DNA of 64,000 bases. Origin: Strix aluco. Its lineage: Eukaryota; Chordata; Aves; Strigiformes; Strigidae. Below, one piece after another: positions 11,401-26,400 of the stretch; position 1 is the stretch's first letter; every line of letters starts with the position of its first letter. The notes beneath the pieces were generated by a model. It was given only the letters and a program-made list of their open reading frames with translations. It was not told where the DNA came from and ran no database searches. A program made the position numbers and the translations under genes. The stretch lies in the NCBI RefSeq assembly GCF_031877795.1, contig NC_133948.1, positions 12,074,948 through 12,138,947 of the forward strand, in the 5' to 3' direction.

Positions 11401-14400
11401 TTTGATTCCATCTTGAACTGACTAGCTCCAGTATCAATGATGCCCGTCTGCTTAAAAGTTGAATGGTCCAGGGAAGCCAGTAGGTAAACAGGTATGATGT
11501 GAACAGCCTTTGAAGTGTTAATGAGGACTGAACCTGACCTGGTAAGCCTTAGTGCTTCAAATAAGTGTTTGCTCACTGGCCACTGCTAGAAGAACTGAAA
11601 AATAAACTTGTTGTCTAATGTCAACTTGTCACTATAGTATTTCACAGGAAAATTAAACATACTGGGAAACTTGCATTGTCAAAACACTAAATTGAACAGG
11701 CAGTCTGGAACAGATATTTTGGGTTACTTTTACTCTTATCTGTGTGAGAACTGGAACTAATTTCTTGCTTTTTCTAGGAGGAACTGCTGGATATTAAAGA
11801 GCGTCCCTACTCTAAGCAGAGACCTTCTTGTCTTTCTGAAAAATATGACAGGTATTCTATTGATTACACAAACTATTTCAAAATAAAAGTTTAAATTAAT
11901 AAAGTGCACTTATGTTGATGGAAGATTTGCATGCTCCAAGAGTGTAGTGTATGACTGTTTTCAGAAATACAAATCTGCTAGTAAAGGCTTAATGCTCTAG
12001 TTAGAAATTTTATGCTTTGAACAAAGATTATAACATGAGATCCAGCAGAAAATAACTTCACGCAACACAAGTCTTACAGGCTTGCAGGAAAAACTACCAA
12101 GAATATAGGTGGCTGTATAGCACAGACTAGGTCATGTTGCAACAAGCTGACTTGCTTGATGGATTACTCTCCCATGTTGACAGTGTAGCTCATGTAAGAA
12201 TGAAGGCACGAGTGTTCTTGGCTTGTGTTTGTAAGTTTGCTAAGCAGCAGTATCTTTACTATTCAGATTAATTTATTGTACAAGTAAGTATGAGATTGAG
12301 GTAAAACTTTTTGAACGCTTAAGGGCAGCGGCATATGATCTACTTTGAGCTATGTTTCAGTGTGCCAGGCAAATTTCACCAATAACTAGTGGAACAACAT
12401 GTCCATACATTGTCCCTTTTATAATCTGATACTGGGTATTACACCTCCTTGCTGTTGCAGAAGGGATCTGGAATACCATGTATGAGGTAATGAAGTATAG
12501 TAAGGCAAAGGTTTACAAGTTGGGTACGAAAGACGTTTCACTTGTGCAGATTGCTAGTGAGTGAATTCTAGGTTTTCAGCAGCGGTACTATGAATTACTT
12601 ATTAGACTACAAGTAGCAAAAAATCCTGCAATTTTGTTTTCATAGTGATGGTGTCTGGGATCCAGAGAAGTGGCATGCATCTTTATATCCAAGTTCAGGA
12701 AGAACGTCACCAGTGGAAAGCTTTAAAAAGGATTTGGATTCAGATCGGACTTCTCTTATGCGTAGGATAGTAGGTAAGTGTGTTCTTACAGCACAGGACT
12801 CAAAACTGAACATAGGCTGTTGGTAAAACCTTTCCTTTGGGATAATAAAATTAGACTAAACAAAGTCTCTCTGAAATTTGTTTGACTGAAGGAAATCGTG
12901 GTTCCTCTGACTGTAGTCTCTTTCTGGTATTTGGGTAACTTAGCTAAGAACAAATTTAGGTAGCAGTCAGTTGTTATATCCTACTATTCTTGCTATAGAA
13001 TAGTAACTACATATGTAATAATGCAAGTGCAGAGGATAATTCCCTACAATTCAAGACTGAGTACTTAGAAGGTCTATAGTTGGAGAGCGGGTACTTCCTA
13101 GGAGACTGCAATGATTCCTCAATATCCAACTGTAAATTTAATTTCCTCTTTTCCTCTGCACTTCCTGTGGTCTCATCTAGATTAGCTTTGCAAAAATGAT
13201 TTGTGAGTGTTTTCCTTCAAAAAGCTCTGGGATAGCAGCAAGGCTATGGAACAGAAGGCTGTTGTACAGATAACTAGCTTGTATTTACCAATACGTTAAA
13301 TTCAGTGCTTTTTGTGTGGTCTTTGACTTGTAGATCCAAGAGAACGAGTGAAAGAAGATGACTTGGATGTAGTCTTAAGTCCACAGAGGCGAAGCTTTGG
13401 AGGCGGCTGTCATGTAACTGCGGCGATTAGCTCACGTCGAGCAGGGAGCCCGCTAGAAAAAGAGAATGATGGTGTCCGTGTTATTGGTGGCCGTAGGATT
13501 GGCAGTGGAAGAATTATCTCTTCTCGTAACTTTGATAAAGACCACAGGGGTGGTGAAAAAGACATACGTGATTCTAGAGATGCAAGAGACCGGGATCGTG
13601 AGAGGGACTACAAAGATAAACGCTTCAGGGTTTGTTCTTTCTTTTCCTGATTGCGTATTAAATCAGAGTTTTTGGATGCTTTGCGCTAAAAGCAGCAGGG
13701 GCAGGTTAATTGCATGCAGCAGTTAAGTGTTTTGGGCAAGTAAGCCATTTCTTCTTAAAAGCACCCTTATGGTGTAAAGGGTGAGCACTCAGTGCTTCAA
13801 AAACTTAGTTTTCAATCCTTCAGACAGCTCAACTGGGATGCGTCTAATACTGTGTATCTTACAAATGTTGCTTGTGGTAGACTTAAGAGAAGGATATTGA
13901 GAAGTCCAATAGTTAATTTGTAGTTCTTGACCTAGCAATTGTCAGTGAGTGTTGTCTTTAACCTTGGCAGACAAAGTGCTTTCCATGCTTTCATGCCTTT
14001 TTTTTTTTTAAAAAGGAGGAACCAGTAGACTACCTCTTTAGGATACAAAACTGAGTTTATACAGGCACTTGCAGACCAATAGCCTTCTGTGTAATGAAGC
14101 AGAAATTCAACTGTGAAGCTTAAAATTTAAAAACTGGCTGAGCATGCAGAGTGTGCATATAAACCTTAAAAAAACAAAACCCAAAAAAACCCCAAACAAC
14201 AAAAAACCCAAAACAAAACACAAAACTAGAACTTGTGAAAAGGTTGTCATTTGCTTTGGAGGTCAGGGGGAGAGCTTATGAAACAGTATTTTATGGTTAA
14301 TGTTTTTAATGTCCCACTCCAGAGGGAATTTGGTGACAGCAAACGTGTCTTTGGGGAGCGAAGGAGGAATGACTCTTACACTGAAGAGGAACCTGAGTGG

Positions 14401-17400
14401 TTCTCCGCTGGTCCTACAAGTCAGTCTGAAACCATTGAGCTCACAGGCTTTGATGATAAAATTTTGGAGGAAGATCACAAAGGAAGAAAACGTACAAGAC
14501 GACGTACGGCCTCACTAAAAGAAGGTAATGGCAAATTTGACAAAAGCTTTGTTTGTCTGCTAGGGTCACATATTGCTGGGTATAGAGGTGATGGTGACAG
14601 AGTAATGCAGTTTACCAGCCTTTATTTCAAACTTGCATAGCTTTTGGTCATCCTGAAGCACAAAATGTAAGGCCCATGATTGATCTTTCATATGGCAAAT
14701 ACCTTTAAGAGATAAAATACTATTTTTCTGAAAGAAAGGCAGGACTGAGAGGCTGGGAAAAAAACCTTGTATGGATGTTGAATGATACCAGGATTCTGTA
14801 GGTTATTAAAAGGGTCTTGTCCATTTTTATATCCTGCTGGGTGCCAAAGGCTTGGTTTCAACGAAGCTAATGCTCTGAGGTACTTGAAACATTTTTTCCT
14901 TATAGTGATACTAACATTGGGAACACTGAGTTTGACATACAGCTGCCAGTAATATAGCTTTAAGCTGAATTTGAAGACTATCTGAATTTGTCTGCAGTCA
15001 TTGGACTTCAACTCTACAATTATTACCACTGCAAAAGCTGTAGTATAAACTTCTGAGGCAAGAGAGAAGATGACTTCTTAATGCTAGAAATTCCACAGGT
15101 GAACAGCATAAACCTGAACTCTTCAAGTTTAGTTGTGAATTCACTTGAATGAAACATAGTACAGTTTCAAGCCTAATAGGTTTGTAGTCATGTCACAACT
15201 TTTTTGCTGCACCCATGCAAGCTTGTTGAGTCTTTAAAATGACATGTGCTTTGCTCCTGCTGGAGCAGTAGGAGCAATGTTTGTCATATGTTGGCAATAT
15301 TAAGAACTCATGTCAAGTACCAGCTTTCAGAGAGTCTGTTCTCTGGGGCACCTAGGAAGAAGGCAGGAGCTGCCAAAGGATTCTTGATGGAAAAACAGCA
15401 GCCGCTGTTAACTTTAACAGCTGTATCCACTTGGTGTGACCTAACATCTGTTCTGTGTGCTGCCTGGGTTGATTGGGATGCAGTTGTTTACTCATGATTC
15501 AATGGCAGTTCTTATTTTCTTGAAGCAGTTTTAATTACATGCTAGGAGTTCTAGTGGGTGCTACTTTCTGTTGCGGCAGACTCCAGCCAGCATAATAAAA
15601 CTGATGAACTGTCACAGAGGTGGCTAGATTACTTTGGGCCTATGCTTCTAATTCCTAGGCAAATGCATTGACTGTTAGGCACTGTTCCCCCAGGAAATAG
15701 TCAAGTCTCAGCAATCACTTGATTTTCTTTTTAAGGGATAGAATGCAACGGTGGAGTGGCAGAAGAGGATGAAGTGCAAACTGTCCTTGCCAATGAAACG
15801 CCAGCTGATCAAGAAGTTCCTAGGGAACCTGTTTTACAAGAACCAGCTCCAGGAGAGTTTGACTTCAATGAGTTCTTTAACTTGGATAAAAGTGTTCCTG
15901 GCCTGGCTTCGGTGAGGTGTTTGGGTTTTTCTAAGGCTGACTATATTCATGAGAAGCATTGCTGCTGCATTCAGTGAAAGCTAAAGCTTCTTGCTTTGTG
16001 AAAGTTGCTTTCTACAGTGTGTAACTCTAAGATGAGTTTACAGAGATTTAGCTTTGGAGACTTAGGATGTTACTTCTAAAGTGTTATCCCTGGGACTGGC
16101 TTGATCTCAAAAGAAAGTGTACGAGTCAAACTAGCTGATTATTTTTCCTTTCTTTTGATCATTACTTGAAGACTAAAAATCAGCATCCTGGATGGATCTT
16201 CTTTGGAAGTATTACAGATATGTTCAAAGAAGATCCACTGTACAAATTTAGTATAGCTGAAAGCAACCTTTGGCAGCGTAGCCTGGGAATCACAGCAAAT
16301 GGATGTTTTGTGCAAGCTTCCTGGAAGGCAGTAAGCCTGGAGGCACCTGATGAATACTCTGAGATATAGTTGCATTGTTATCAATATCAGTAATGTGGCT
16401 GAAAGGGTGTATGTCTGAGAGGGTTTGAATCCTGATTACTTAAACCTCTCTATAGTGGTTAATTCATTACTTAGGACTATTACTAAGCTGGAAAAACATA
16501 GCCTACTAATTCAGTCAAAAGCGTGTTAAACACTGTTATTGATGTGACTAGTAGATACTCTGTGTAGCCCAAGTCATATGTGGGATGCTACTGATACCTA
16601 GGAGCCAGTAACAAGACTATGCAGAAAAAAAAAATGACACTTGCACCACAAGTTTCTTCCAGTAGTAGATTTTTACCTGCAGCCATGATTTGATGGGGAT
16701 TCTGGTACTTCTGTTGGTTGTGTGCAGTTCTTGGATATCTGATCTCTAGAGGTAATAGTGGATGGGTGGTGGTCACTGTTTTTAGTCTGAAAGTTGTAAG
16801 TGGTCTGTATCTTAGCATGCTTTTTCCTCTTCATCACAAGAAGGGGTAAGCAGGTTCAATAAGTACTAAGCATGGGCCTAATTCATAAACTGCTGATGTT
16901 TCTACTCTGACCTCTCCATCACTAGGAAGAAAAGCTGTTCTTGATTATAAAAGGTATAACTGATAGAATTTGAGGGGAGAAGAAGGTTTAGTGTTGTAGA
17001 AAAGTAAATGTGTATAAAAAAAATAAAAATCATGTTCTGACAGCAAAGAAACAGATCTGATATACAGTTTAGAAATGTTAAGGTTTAAAAAAATAGTCCT
17101 GGCCTAGTCTTTAATGTGGAAAAGCTCCTTGTATTAAAAAAGATTCAGCATATGGTGACAGTAATTTAACAAATACCAAGTGGAGAGCTTGTTCTCCATA
17201 TAGAAGATGTAAATGATGTGTTTTTAGACTTGACATTCTGATTTTCAGCATATCTGCAAGATGGTGACTTCTTTCAAAAGGAGTCCCAAGTCATAAAATA
17301 TCTGCTGATGGAACTTTAGTGGGCAGATGTTATAATTTGTCAAAAAAGTGAGGTTTCAAACTAGCCAGAGCATATCCTAATATTATTTTTCTGGTTTGAT

Positions 17401-20400
17401 GATATGTCTGTGACAAGTGTTAGAGTAGATTTGTACACTTCCTGACATAACTGTCATAATTCTTCAACGTGTAAGACTCAAACACTCAAAACCAAATGGA
17501 TCAATACTGACTTGGTTTTGCTGTTGTAAATAGTGTTGAGTGCCCCTTATTTCAGAGAAAACAGCTTCTCTGGCAGAAGGAAGCTGTTCTTTCTTTTATC
17601 TTAAAGTAAGTGTGCTGCATGGTGAAACTGCATCTGTGCCTATTGAGCAGGCTTTTTACTGTATGCTGTCTTGCAAGATAGGAAGAGCTTTAGTTTCAGT
17701 TACATTTTATAATGTGCTGTTTTTTAAATATTTGGAATGATTAGCGAAGAACTAAACAGTTCCTATAAACTGTAGTGACTTCTGACAGGCTGACTCTATG
17801 AAGTACTGCTTAGTGACCTCAGCTCTGCCTGGAGGGAGAAGGCAGTAGCTGCCAGTACTTCGCTGATGACGCAGACTCCACTGACTTGAACACAACCCTC
17901 CTCTTACTGCCAGAGTGGTTCAGCATGTGAAGTGCAAACAAGCAGCCTTTAGCTAGTGGCCTTCTCCCCCAGCCCTAGTGGGATGCTCCCAAGTCAAGGA
18001 GTGGTCTTTGTACTTCATTCCAGGCACTATCCTTGGCCAGTCTGGAATGGCATTGAGTCATGATTGCAGAAAACCCAACGCATCAGCGTGCTCCTTCCGT
18101 ACAGTGACAGGGACCAGCCCTGAGCCATCTGACTGTCAGAATTACTAGTGGTTAGAGTTTGTTTTAATTCTTGTGGCAAATGCTTCTAACTTTTTTGGCA
18201 CATCCGCTTTAAAATTTTAACGGTCTTTGGATGCTCTGATTATGCTGTTTCAGTTACAGTTTTACCCTGAACAAATATTTGGTATAAGTAAGATGTATGA
18301 TGGGTTATGCTAACTGACTACACAAATGCTGCCATATTGGAAGGAAAAAAGCAGTTTAAAGCTTCTAAACTCTGGGAGCAGCATCTAGTTCTCTGTAGTA
18401 GAAGCATCTTGGTTGCACAGTAAAGCTTCTCAAAGATGTTGCTGTTCATGCTTCTGTTAAGATTATCTTTTTTTCCTGCCCCCTCCATCTAGATGATAGA
18501 GGATGTGCTGGGGGAAGGTTCAGTGTCTGCCAGCAGGTTCAGCAGGTGGTTTTCTAATCCTAGTCGTTCTGGAAGTCGGTCAAGCAGCTTGAGATCTACA
18601 CCACATGAGGAACTGGAGAGGCTAGCAGGTAAGACCACAGAACAACGTAGGGTCAGGTAGCCTCCTTCCATATTCCTTCCTACTCATTCAATAAGAACGT
18701 GGCAGATAAAGCTTTAGGGTAGTGAATTCTCCCACAGTTTAAGCACCTGGCATTCTTTTGGAAGCTCTTAGACTAAGCAGCTATAAGTTCTCTTTTTTTA
18801 TAAATGTTCTTGTCATGCTTCCTGATGACTTTCCAGCTGATCTTGGGCAAGGGGTGTGAGGCATAACTTTTCAGTGACATATTGAAGTTGGTTACCAGTG
18901 TATGTTCATCTTGAGACATTGGGTTGGTAAACTGATGTCGCAGTGCTCCTGGTTTTGCTGTTTCAGGTCTAGAGCAAGCCATTCTCTCCCCTGGCCAGAA
19001 CTCTGGAAACTACTTTGCTCCCATTCCATTGGAAGACCACTCTGAAAACAAAGTGGACATCCTAGAAATGCTACAGAAAGCCAAAGTGGACTTAAAACCT
19101 CTTCTCTCAAGTCTTTCAGCCAACAAGGAAAAGCTTAGAGAGAGCAGTAAGTGCCTCTTCAGATATTGTTGAGTTCTTGTGATGCAGTATCTCAAGGCAA
19201 GAGGCTTGGTATTCTGGAAACATCAACTGCCAAGTCCAGGAGTAGGAAGTATTATAGGTTTACTGACGCTCCTGAAAACCCAACATTCAACAGATCTCAG
19301 TTGTGTCAATATCATCACTGATTCTTTTCATCCTAATCACAGGATGACATCAGGATTCTATCAGACCACTTTACTGGCCAGTAATAATCATAAGTTAAGG
19401 TGATGCAAGTCTTGACCTGAGTTCCCAGCTTCGTCCATGGCATTTACATTAAGTTTTTCATACTGGAGACTGGTAATGTCAGCTCTGAAACGGTGGCATT
19501 TACACTCTGGCTTTACCAAAAACTTAGTGTAAGTCATTCTTGCAAGCATCTATAATGGATCACACTGATCCATTAAGTATCAGTTCCTAAAAAGATGAAC
19601 AGTGGCTTGAGGATGTCAGTTTTTTCAAGTGCATACTGTAAACTTGAACTTCTCAAGACTGTTGCTAGCACTTGAAGCACAGTGGTCTGTGCTCACTGTT
19701 CAGTGCATTAATTAAATGGTTAACATAGAGCTACAGCATAGGAACAGATTTGTCTTGGATATGCTAACTTGGCTAGAATCACAGGATTCCTGGGAACTTA
19801 GTCTGTTAGAATTCACTTTTGCTGGCATCAGCTGTTCTAAGCAGAGTTCAGGGCTGACTTTAATGTTCAAGAGCACCTCCAAGGTAGGGATTTGCATGTT
19901 TGGGCCCATAGCATGCATGGAGGCTACAAAATGCATGTGTTCTTTGAAATCTCAAGGTCTAATTATGAATTGGTTTTTCTTTGGCAAGCAGCATGTATTG
20001 CCATGCAAACTGGACTGAACAAAAAGTAATTTCTGTTAAGTAGCTAGGAAGGAAAGCATCCAAGCACTGCAGATATTCTTAAGCATCCAGTCTGGGAGTA
20101 GGGACTGTCGGCTAACATATGGAGAACTTTTTCTTAATTTGACTTAAATAGAACTACAATTCTTTTCTGTGTTCTGCTTAGTCTGACTTTCCTACTAAAA
20201 GCTTTTTAAACTTTGATCCTCACAAACCAAGGATGAAGGAACAAAAAATTGTGGGGAAGCTTCCATTCACTCAAAAGTACCTGATATGGGTTCTGTATTC
20301 CCATAAATTGCTATACAGTTCTTCAAGTATTGGGGAGTTTTCAGTTCAATTCCTCTCCACCAGCATCATATTTTTCCTCATGTTCCATACTGCATGTCTG

Positions 20401-23400
20401 CATCGTTGTTTCTTTTCTCCACCTTCTTGCCCAAATTTCCAGTAAATCTTATTTCTTTGGGCCAACATCTGCTACAGCAACCCATGGCATGCTTCTGTCT
20501 CTTCTGCCTTTTCTCTTAAGGTGTCATACCTTGTGATGTGTGTTAGCTGGTCCATAAAGCATGTCTAGCCTTGATGTCATGTCAGGCACTGATAGATATT
20601 TATATATGCATACACAGGGAAAAGTGCAGCTTAATAACACTTGTACTTTATTCTGGTTATGCCAGTGAAATCTTTCTATGGTGGCTTTAATTTCTGAGCA
20701 AAAAATCTACTTCAAACTTTATGCACACCAAACTTAAGTGTGTGAGTCTCCAAAGTATATAAGTTTTCCAGGTATGTATTCTCTCTACTTATAGCTTCAG
20801 ACAAGTTGACATTGCTTACACTGTGATTGTAAGACCATCTGGTCCCTTGGAGTTTAAGATAAATGGAACTTTTCCTAACTGAAGAAGAATGAACTCAGTT
20901 GTCAAATTAATATTCTCTATTAAAAGCAGGTGAAGCTGTAAAATGTAGTAACAACATGTCTTGCAGGGTAAACGAAACCCAGTGAGAACTTATCTGTTAA
21001 AACCTAAACAAGTTCTTGTTGAGTCTTACATGCCTGTAGTTGTGCATGGCGATACTCCTAATTTAGATATTTAGAATATCAGCATAAACACAAGTCAGAC
21101 GTGGCTTGACAGATAATATGAATATCAGAAGATAAGTTTTTGGCTGTTCCTTTTTTCAAACAAGTTGTATTCAACACCTGCACAAGAATTAACTCACTTG
21201 TAAACAGAGAACCATGGTTTACCAGTATTTCTTCTGTATTTCTCAGCACATTCAGGAGTGGTACTTTCAGTGGAAGAAGTTGAAGCTGGGCTAAAAGGCC
21301 TGAAAGTGGATCAGGAGGGGAAAATTGCTACTCCATTTATGGCTGAGCAAATGGAGGAAGCGTTGAATGTCACTGGCTCCAGACAGATCAAGAAAGATGG
21401 AGATATGACTGCATTTAACAAACTAGTCAGCAGCATGAAAGCAAGTGGGACTCTGCCTTCGCAGCTCAAAGTCAATGTAAGTAGCAGACGCCTGGCTCTT
21501 CTGAACTGTGTTAAAACATGGGTTATGAGCTCGTGACCCTTCTGATAACGTGTGAGTCATGACTGGATACAGCAGCATGGTAATAAATATAGGCTTACAT
21601 TTAGAATATTGTTGCTTGGAGGGAAAGGTAAGGGAAGTGCTTTGGTCATTTTTTCCTAGCCTAAGTGATTAAAAGTGGGGCTTTTTTCAGTTCAGAGTTC
21701 ACAGGGTTGATTTCATGTTAAGTTTCTCCAAAACTCTTAATACTATGTGAGAAGTCTAATAATGGACACCTTAAAAGTGGACCTATGTGAATATCTAAGC
21801 CAACTGATTAATATCTGGACTGGAAGACTATAAGTATTTGCTCCCAAAAAGATATTGTATGATGAAAAAGCTGGATCTTCTATATCTATATCTATCCTAC
21901 TATAGAGGATGCTTTGATTAGTGACTAAGATTCTCCTACACTTGAACTCATCCTGTCTGAACCTTATTTAATAAAAACAAATACATCTGTAGAAAAAGTA
22001 CTGTCTATATAACAGACATGATCAGTCCGCTCTTTATGGAAGACTCACCTAGGGTTAGTTTGACAGTTGTCTTAGTGCTGCTAAGTCATCTCTGCTAAAA
22101 TGCTTGTAGTATGGGTACAGCTAACACTTACCTGAAGCTCAGATGTCTTGCTTTAGTGACTTTTGTTTTAACAGAGGTATATCAGTGCACAATCTAATAT
22201 TTTAAACTTTGATTTTAAAATTATTTGTATGAAGACAAAATTATAGATTTGTTAGCTAAAAGATTAATATTAAACAACAGATAATACTAAGCTTTAGACT
22301 GGGAGAGATCTTGGTATGAAATTTCATCTTGCCACTAACTGCCCAAATTGTATGCTTGACCCAGAAGCTATCAATAACTACTTCTGGCACCATAAAACAC
22401 TTCTAAAAACTGAGTAAGTCTAAAGCAAGCATCTTTCCTGCCGAACTATACCCAAGGACTTTTAGCCTCATCCCACTTCACTAAAAGATAGTGAAGAACA
22501 TAAATTTGCTCTGTGAAGAATTTGCAGACCAATTTCACACTTAAATAAAGACTTTCACTTCTGGCTGTCTCTTTGCATTGACGTGTAATTTTGATGCATA
22601 GAAGAATATTTTAAATAATTTCTCTAGTATACGAACACTTTTCAGTTTGCATATTTTCACTTGACCGCTTGGCCCAATGTTTCAACTCCAGTTCACACAA
22701 TTATATAAACTCATATCTTAGACTTCAATAAGGCACACTGAGCTACCTGTATGTAATCTAGCACTAGTATTTTCCTAGCTAGGGAAGATCTTTGAGTCAC
22801 CTCAGTCCTTCACTTTGTTGGAATTTTACTTGGCTGATGCATAAACTATGGTTCTAACAGAACAGATGAAATTACTTCTGACACTGAGACAAGTGAGGGT
22901 TGTCTCTTAATGAGTTTGCTGCTGCTTGTATCTACATCTAATTTATAAAGTTTTTGTTTCTTTAGCAGAGCCTTGAGAGCCACTTAATGTCACCTCCAGA
23001 GATGCCAGGCCAGCCTCTATCAAAGAATATTCTGCAGGTACTTCTTATGGGAGTGGGGGGGAAGTACTTAAAAGCATATCCCTAATGGGAAAACAAGAAT
23101 TACTTGAAAATAAGATGTTTAAGGCAATTAGGGGATCAGCAGTCAGACATGACTATGGAGAGGAAAGAGAACTTAGTCACTAGTTTAGTTTACTTAGAAA
23201 TGTATCTTGTCATGCTATTTCCCATGATTCCAACCTGAAAATGAAAAACCTGGCTAAGTGCCTACTTCTAAGGCCAATCCAGAATTGGTGAGTCTTGTTG
23301 CACAAGTCCACCTTGTCTCTTTAACTTGCTACAAATAGTGTAACCTGTAGTGCAGTAAAATGAGCTCATTTCTATGAATTGATCATATTCTGAACATTCT

Positions 23401-26400
23401 TTCATTACTTATCCTTAGGAACTTCTTGGTCCACCCATTACTAGACCTGCTTCATCAAATGTCTTAAGTGGCCTGATGGGTGGCTTGGAACCTGCAGCCT
23501 CTTTGCTGACACAAAGAGCACCTTCTCCCCCTATTCCACCTGTGTTTCCAACTCGAGCTGCTTCCGCAGATTACCTGCGCCATAGAATATCTTCACCCAT
23601 TGGTGAGACCGGTTTCAAAACATGGGGGTGTTTTTCATTACTTGTGTTTAAGGAGTGCTTTACAGAATAATAAAAACTTCCTGGCACTTGGTGGGCAGCT
23701 AGGTCGGTGTCTGCCTCTTGAGTGCAAGATGCTGTCTTGTTTTACTAGTCTCTGATGTTAATCTCCAAAAAATGTAGATGTCTGGATCAGCTAGATCTCA
23801 CAGTAAATTCTGATGTGCAGTGATGTGCTCAGCTATTGTATAAGAAGCAAATTTTCAGGGACTACTTTGCCATTTGTGTTGCAAAACACTACCAGTAGCC
23901 TCCCTGTAGCTCTCTAGCCTAGTGACAAGGAAGAGACATAGCTCTGCATAGACTTAAGGGATGAGCTGGGAGTCTTCACTGGGAATCCTTCATTCATGTA
24001 GAATTGTTTAACTTGGAGAGGTGTATTGTATTTGTTGAAAGAAACTGTTAGTATTTTCAAATACAACTGTTAAATGTTCTTTAGGTTTTGGACAAGGTTC
24101 TCAGCAGTTGCTTGGTGATCCATTTCCAGGGGTAAGGAAGCCCATGAGTCCAGTTGCTGCACAGGTTAGATGAAATGCTTTTTGCTTAATGTGTATTCAT
24201 CTCTTTATATTATGTGGTCTAGAACTAACTTATGGGAACACATCCTTAGCTGTTGCATTCAGATCTCTGTGCTTAATCAAGTTCACTCTGAGTGTGAGGA
24301 TGCAAAGTGTGATTTTTAGTGCAGTCTCAAAACCTCATTGCAATTGGACCCATCTTAGAGTACTTCAAGTACAAGACTTTTTGAAACTTCTATTGTCTGT
24401 CAGTAAAACAGGTGGCTGTTAGTGGGCAGACACTTTGGGAAGACATTAGTAGCTGTAGCAGTAAATCTTCAGTATCTGAAAAAAAAAAACAAACAACCAA
24501 ATACAAGCTTTGATTTGTGTGTTTCTTATACAACTCTGCTTCAGATGAGTCCCTTGGAAATACAGCAAGCTGCACTGGAGGGACTAGCCTTACCCCATGA
24601 CTTAGCTGTACAGGCAGCCAACTTCTATCAGCATGGCTTTGGTAAACCACAGATGGACAAAAGCAGAGACGGCTACAGAAACAGGTGAGTATCTGACTGC
24701 AGATTTAAGGGGTACGCTGTCAACTGATTTTTAATGTGAGTATTGTCTTTCACTAGATATTAGTACTAGTCACTCAAGCTTTTACTGGTTCTTGGCAATC
24801 CTGCCTTTCATTCTGTGCCAAGAGTTAGAGCTGCTTCTCACTAACTTCCTGTCTGTTAACAGGCAGCAGCGAGTGACTAAATCGCCTGCACCAGGACACA
24901 GAGGGAATGCACCTTCTCCAGCCCCTACAGCATCCATTACTAGCATGGTCAGTACCTAATATGTAGTGATTGTAGGAAAAGCTGTAAAAGTGTCTGCAGT
25001 ATCTAAATAATAGCAATTGTAATTGCTGGGAGAAAGGGAGGCCACAGAGGAGTTAATCATGTTCATGTTATACAGGTGGCCACGTGATACAAGAATGAAT
25101 TACACTTCATACTTAACTGAGTGTCTTCACTTTGGAAAACAGCCTTATCTTATCTAAAACTGAAGAAGCACCATTAATATTACCTTGAACTGGTCTTCTG
25201 AAACCAAAGGAAGATAACTATGAAAACTCAGGCCCTAATATTTTGCTACTTAAGTTTTCAGCAGACAAGTGCTGAAAGCCGTTAGCCACTTTAGAGAACA
25301 CTGGTCTTTGGGTATGAAGTGACTGACCTAAGTGTCAGTAAGTTGAAATATTACCTAGGAGCTTCAGGGCCACTTTGAAAATAAACAAAATTTCAAAACG
25401 AAGCTGTTGCCTCACTGCCTTCAGTACTATGTAGAATGTTGCTTTGATCTAAATCTTCCAATTAATCAGTCAAGTACTTGCTTGCAGCTCAGGACTAACA
25501 GACTATAGCTGCTAAATCAAACAAGTTCTTCTGTATACCAAATAGGGGGCTTCCACAGATGTTTTGTAACTTTGGGGGAAAAACAGAAATGAGCTGCAGA
25601 TTCACCAGCCCTGAGTTAATACAGGTAAGGCAGCTATGTAGGAACTCCTGTTGAGCTGCTGTCCTGAACCAATAGCAAAGAGGAAATGGCTGTAATTTAA
25701 AGTACAGCTCATCTGTTTTGTTTCAAGTCTGTTAAGGTACATTTGACTTTAAAAACATGTGCTGATTTTAATAAAGGTATTGGACTTCTGCAAAAGCTAA
25801 AGAGAAGTGCTTAAACTATAGAATAAAGCTATGAAACGAGGTGAAGCAAAATCATGGGCACACAGTGGCTGATTGAAAAGAGCTTTAAATGGAAAGTATG
25901 TGCTAGAGTTGGTGTCCACCCACTACTAAGATAGTGTGGCCTAGTTAATGAGCACTGAGTAAGGTATTACTGCTTACTATGTTCTCTGCAGCTGTCTCCT
26001 TCTTTTACACCTACCTCGGTGATTCGCAAGATGTATGAGAGCAAGGAGAAAAGCAAAGAGGAGCCAGTTTCTGGGAAAATGAAAGTTGGTGATGGTAAAG
26101 ATGAAAATCAGAGGCCAAATGAAGGTATTGTAATGGCTCTAAAATAACACACACAAAAGATCTGGAATACAGTCAAAGAGCTTCAGCACATAATATGCCC
26201 AGGCTAACTGTAGACATTCCCGATTCATGGAGATGAGGGTGTAGAAGTGAGCCTATAATGAGAGAAAGGGTTAGAGCTGTGGAGAGGATACATTTCCAAG
26301 TGCAGTCTTCCAGCAGTGTTGGGTTTAAAATCAATTTTTTCTTTATCTGTCAGTTTGTGAGCAATAGTAACACTAAGAGGCCTGGACCAAACCTGTTTGC

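Noticed and set aside
16166-16369. Possible extra EIF4ENIF1 exon in intron 6
   Set aside because: No resemblance to 4E-T, and exon 6 to exon 7 is phase 0 and matches the conserved LAS-MIEDVLG junction.
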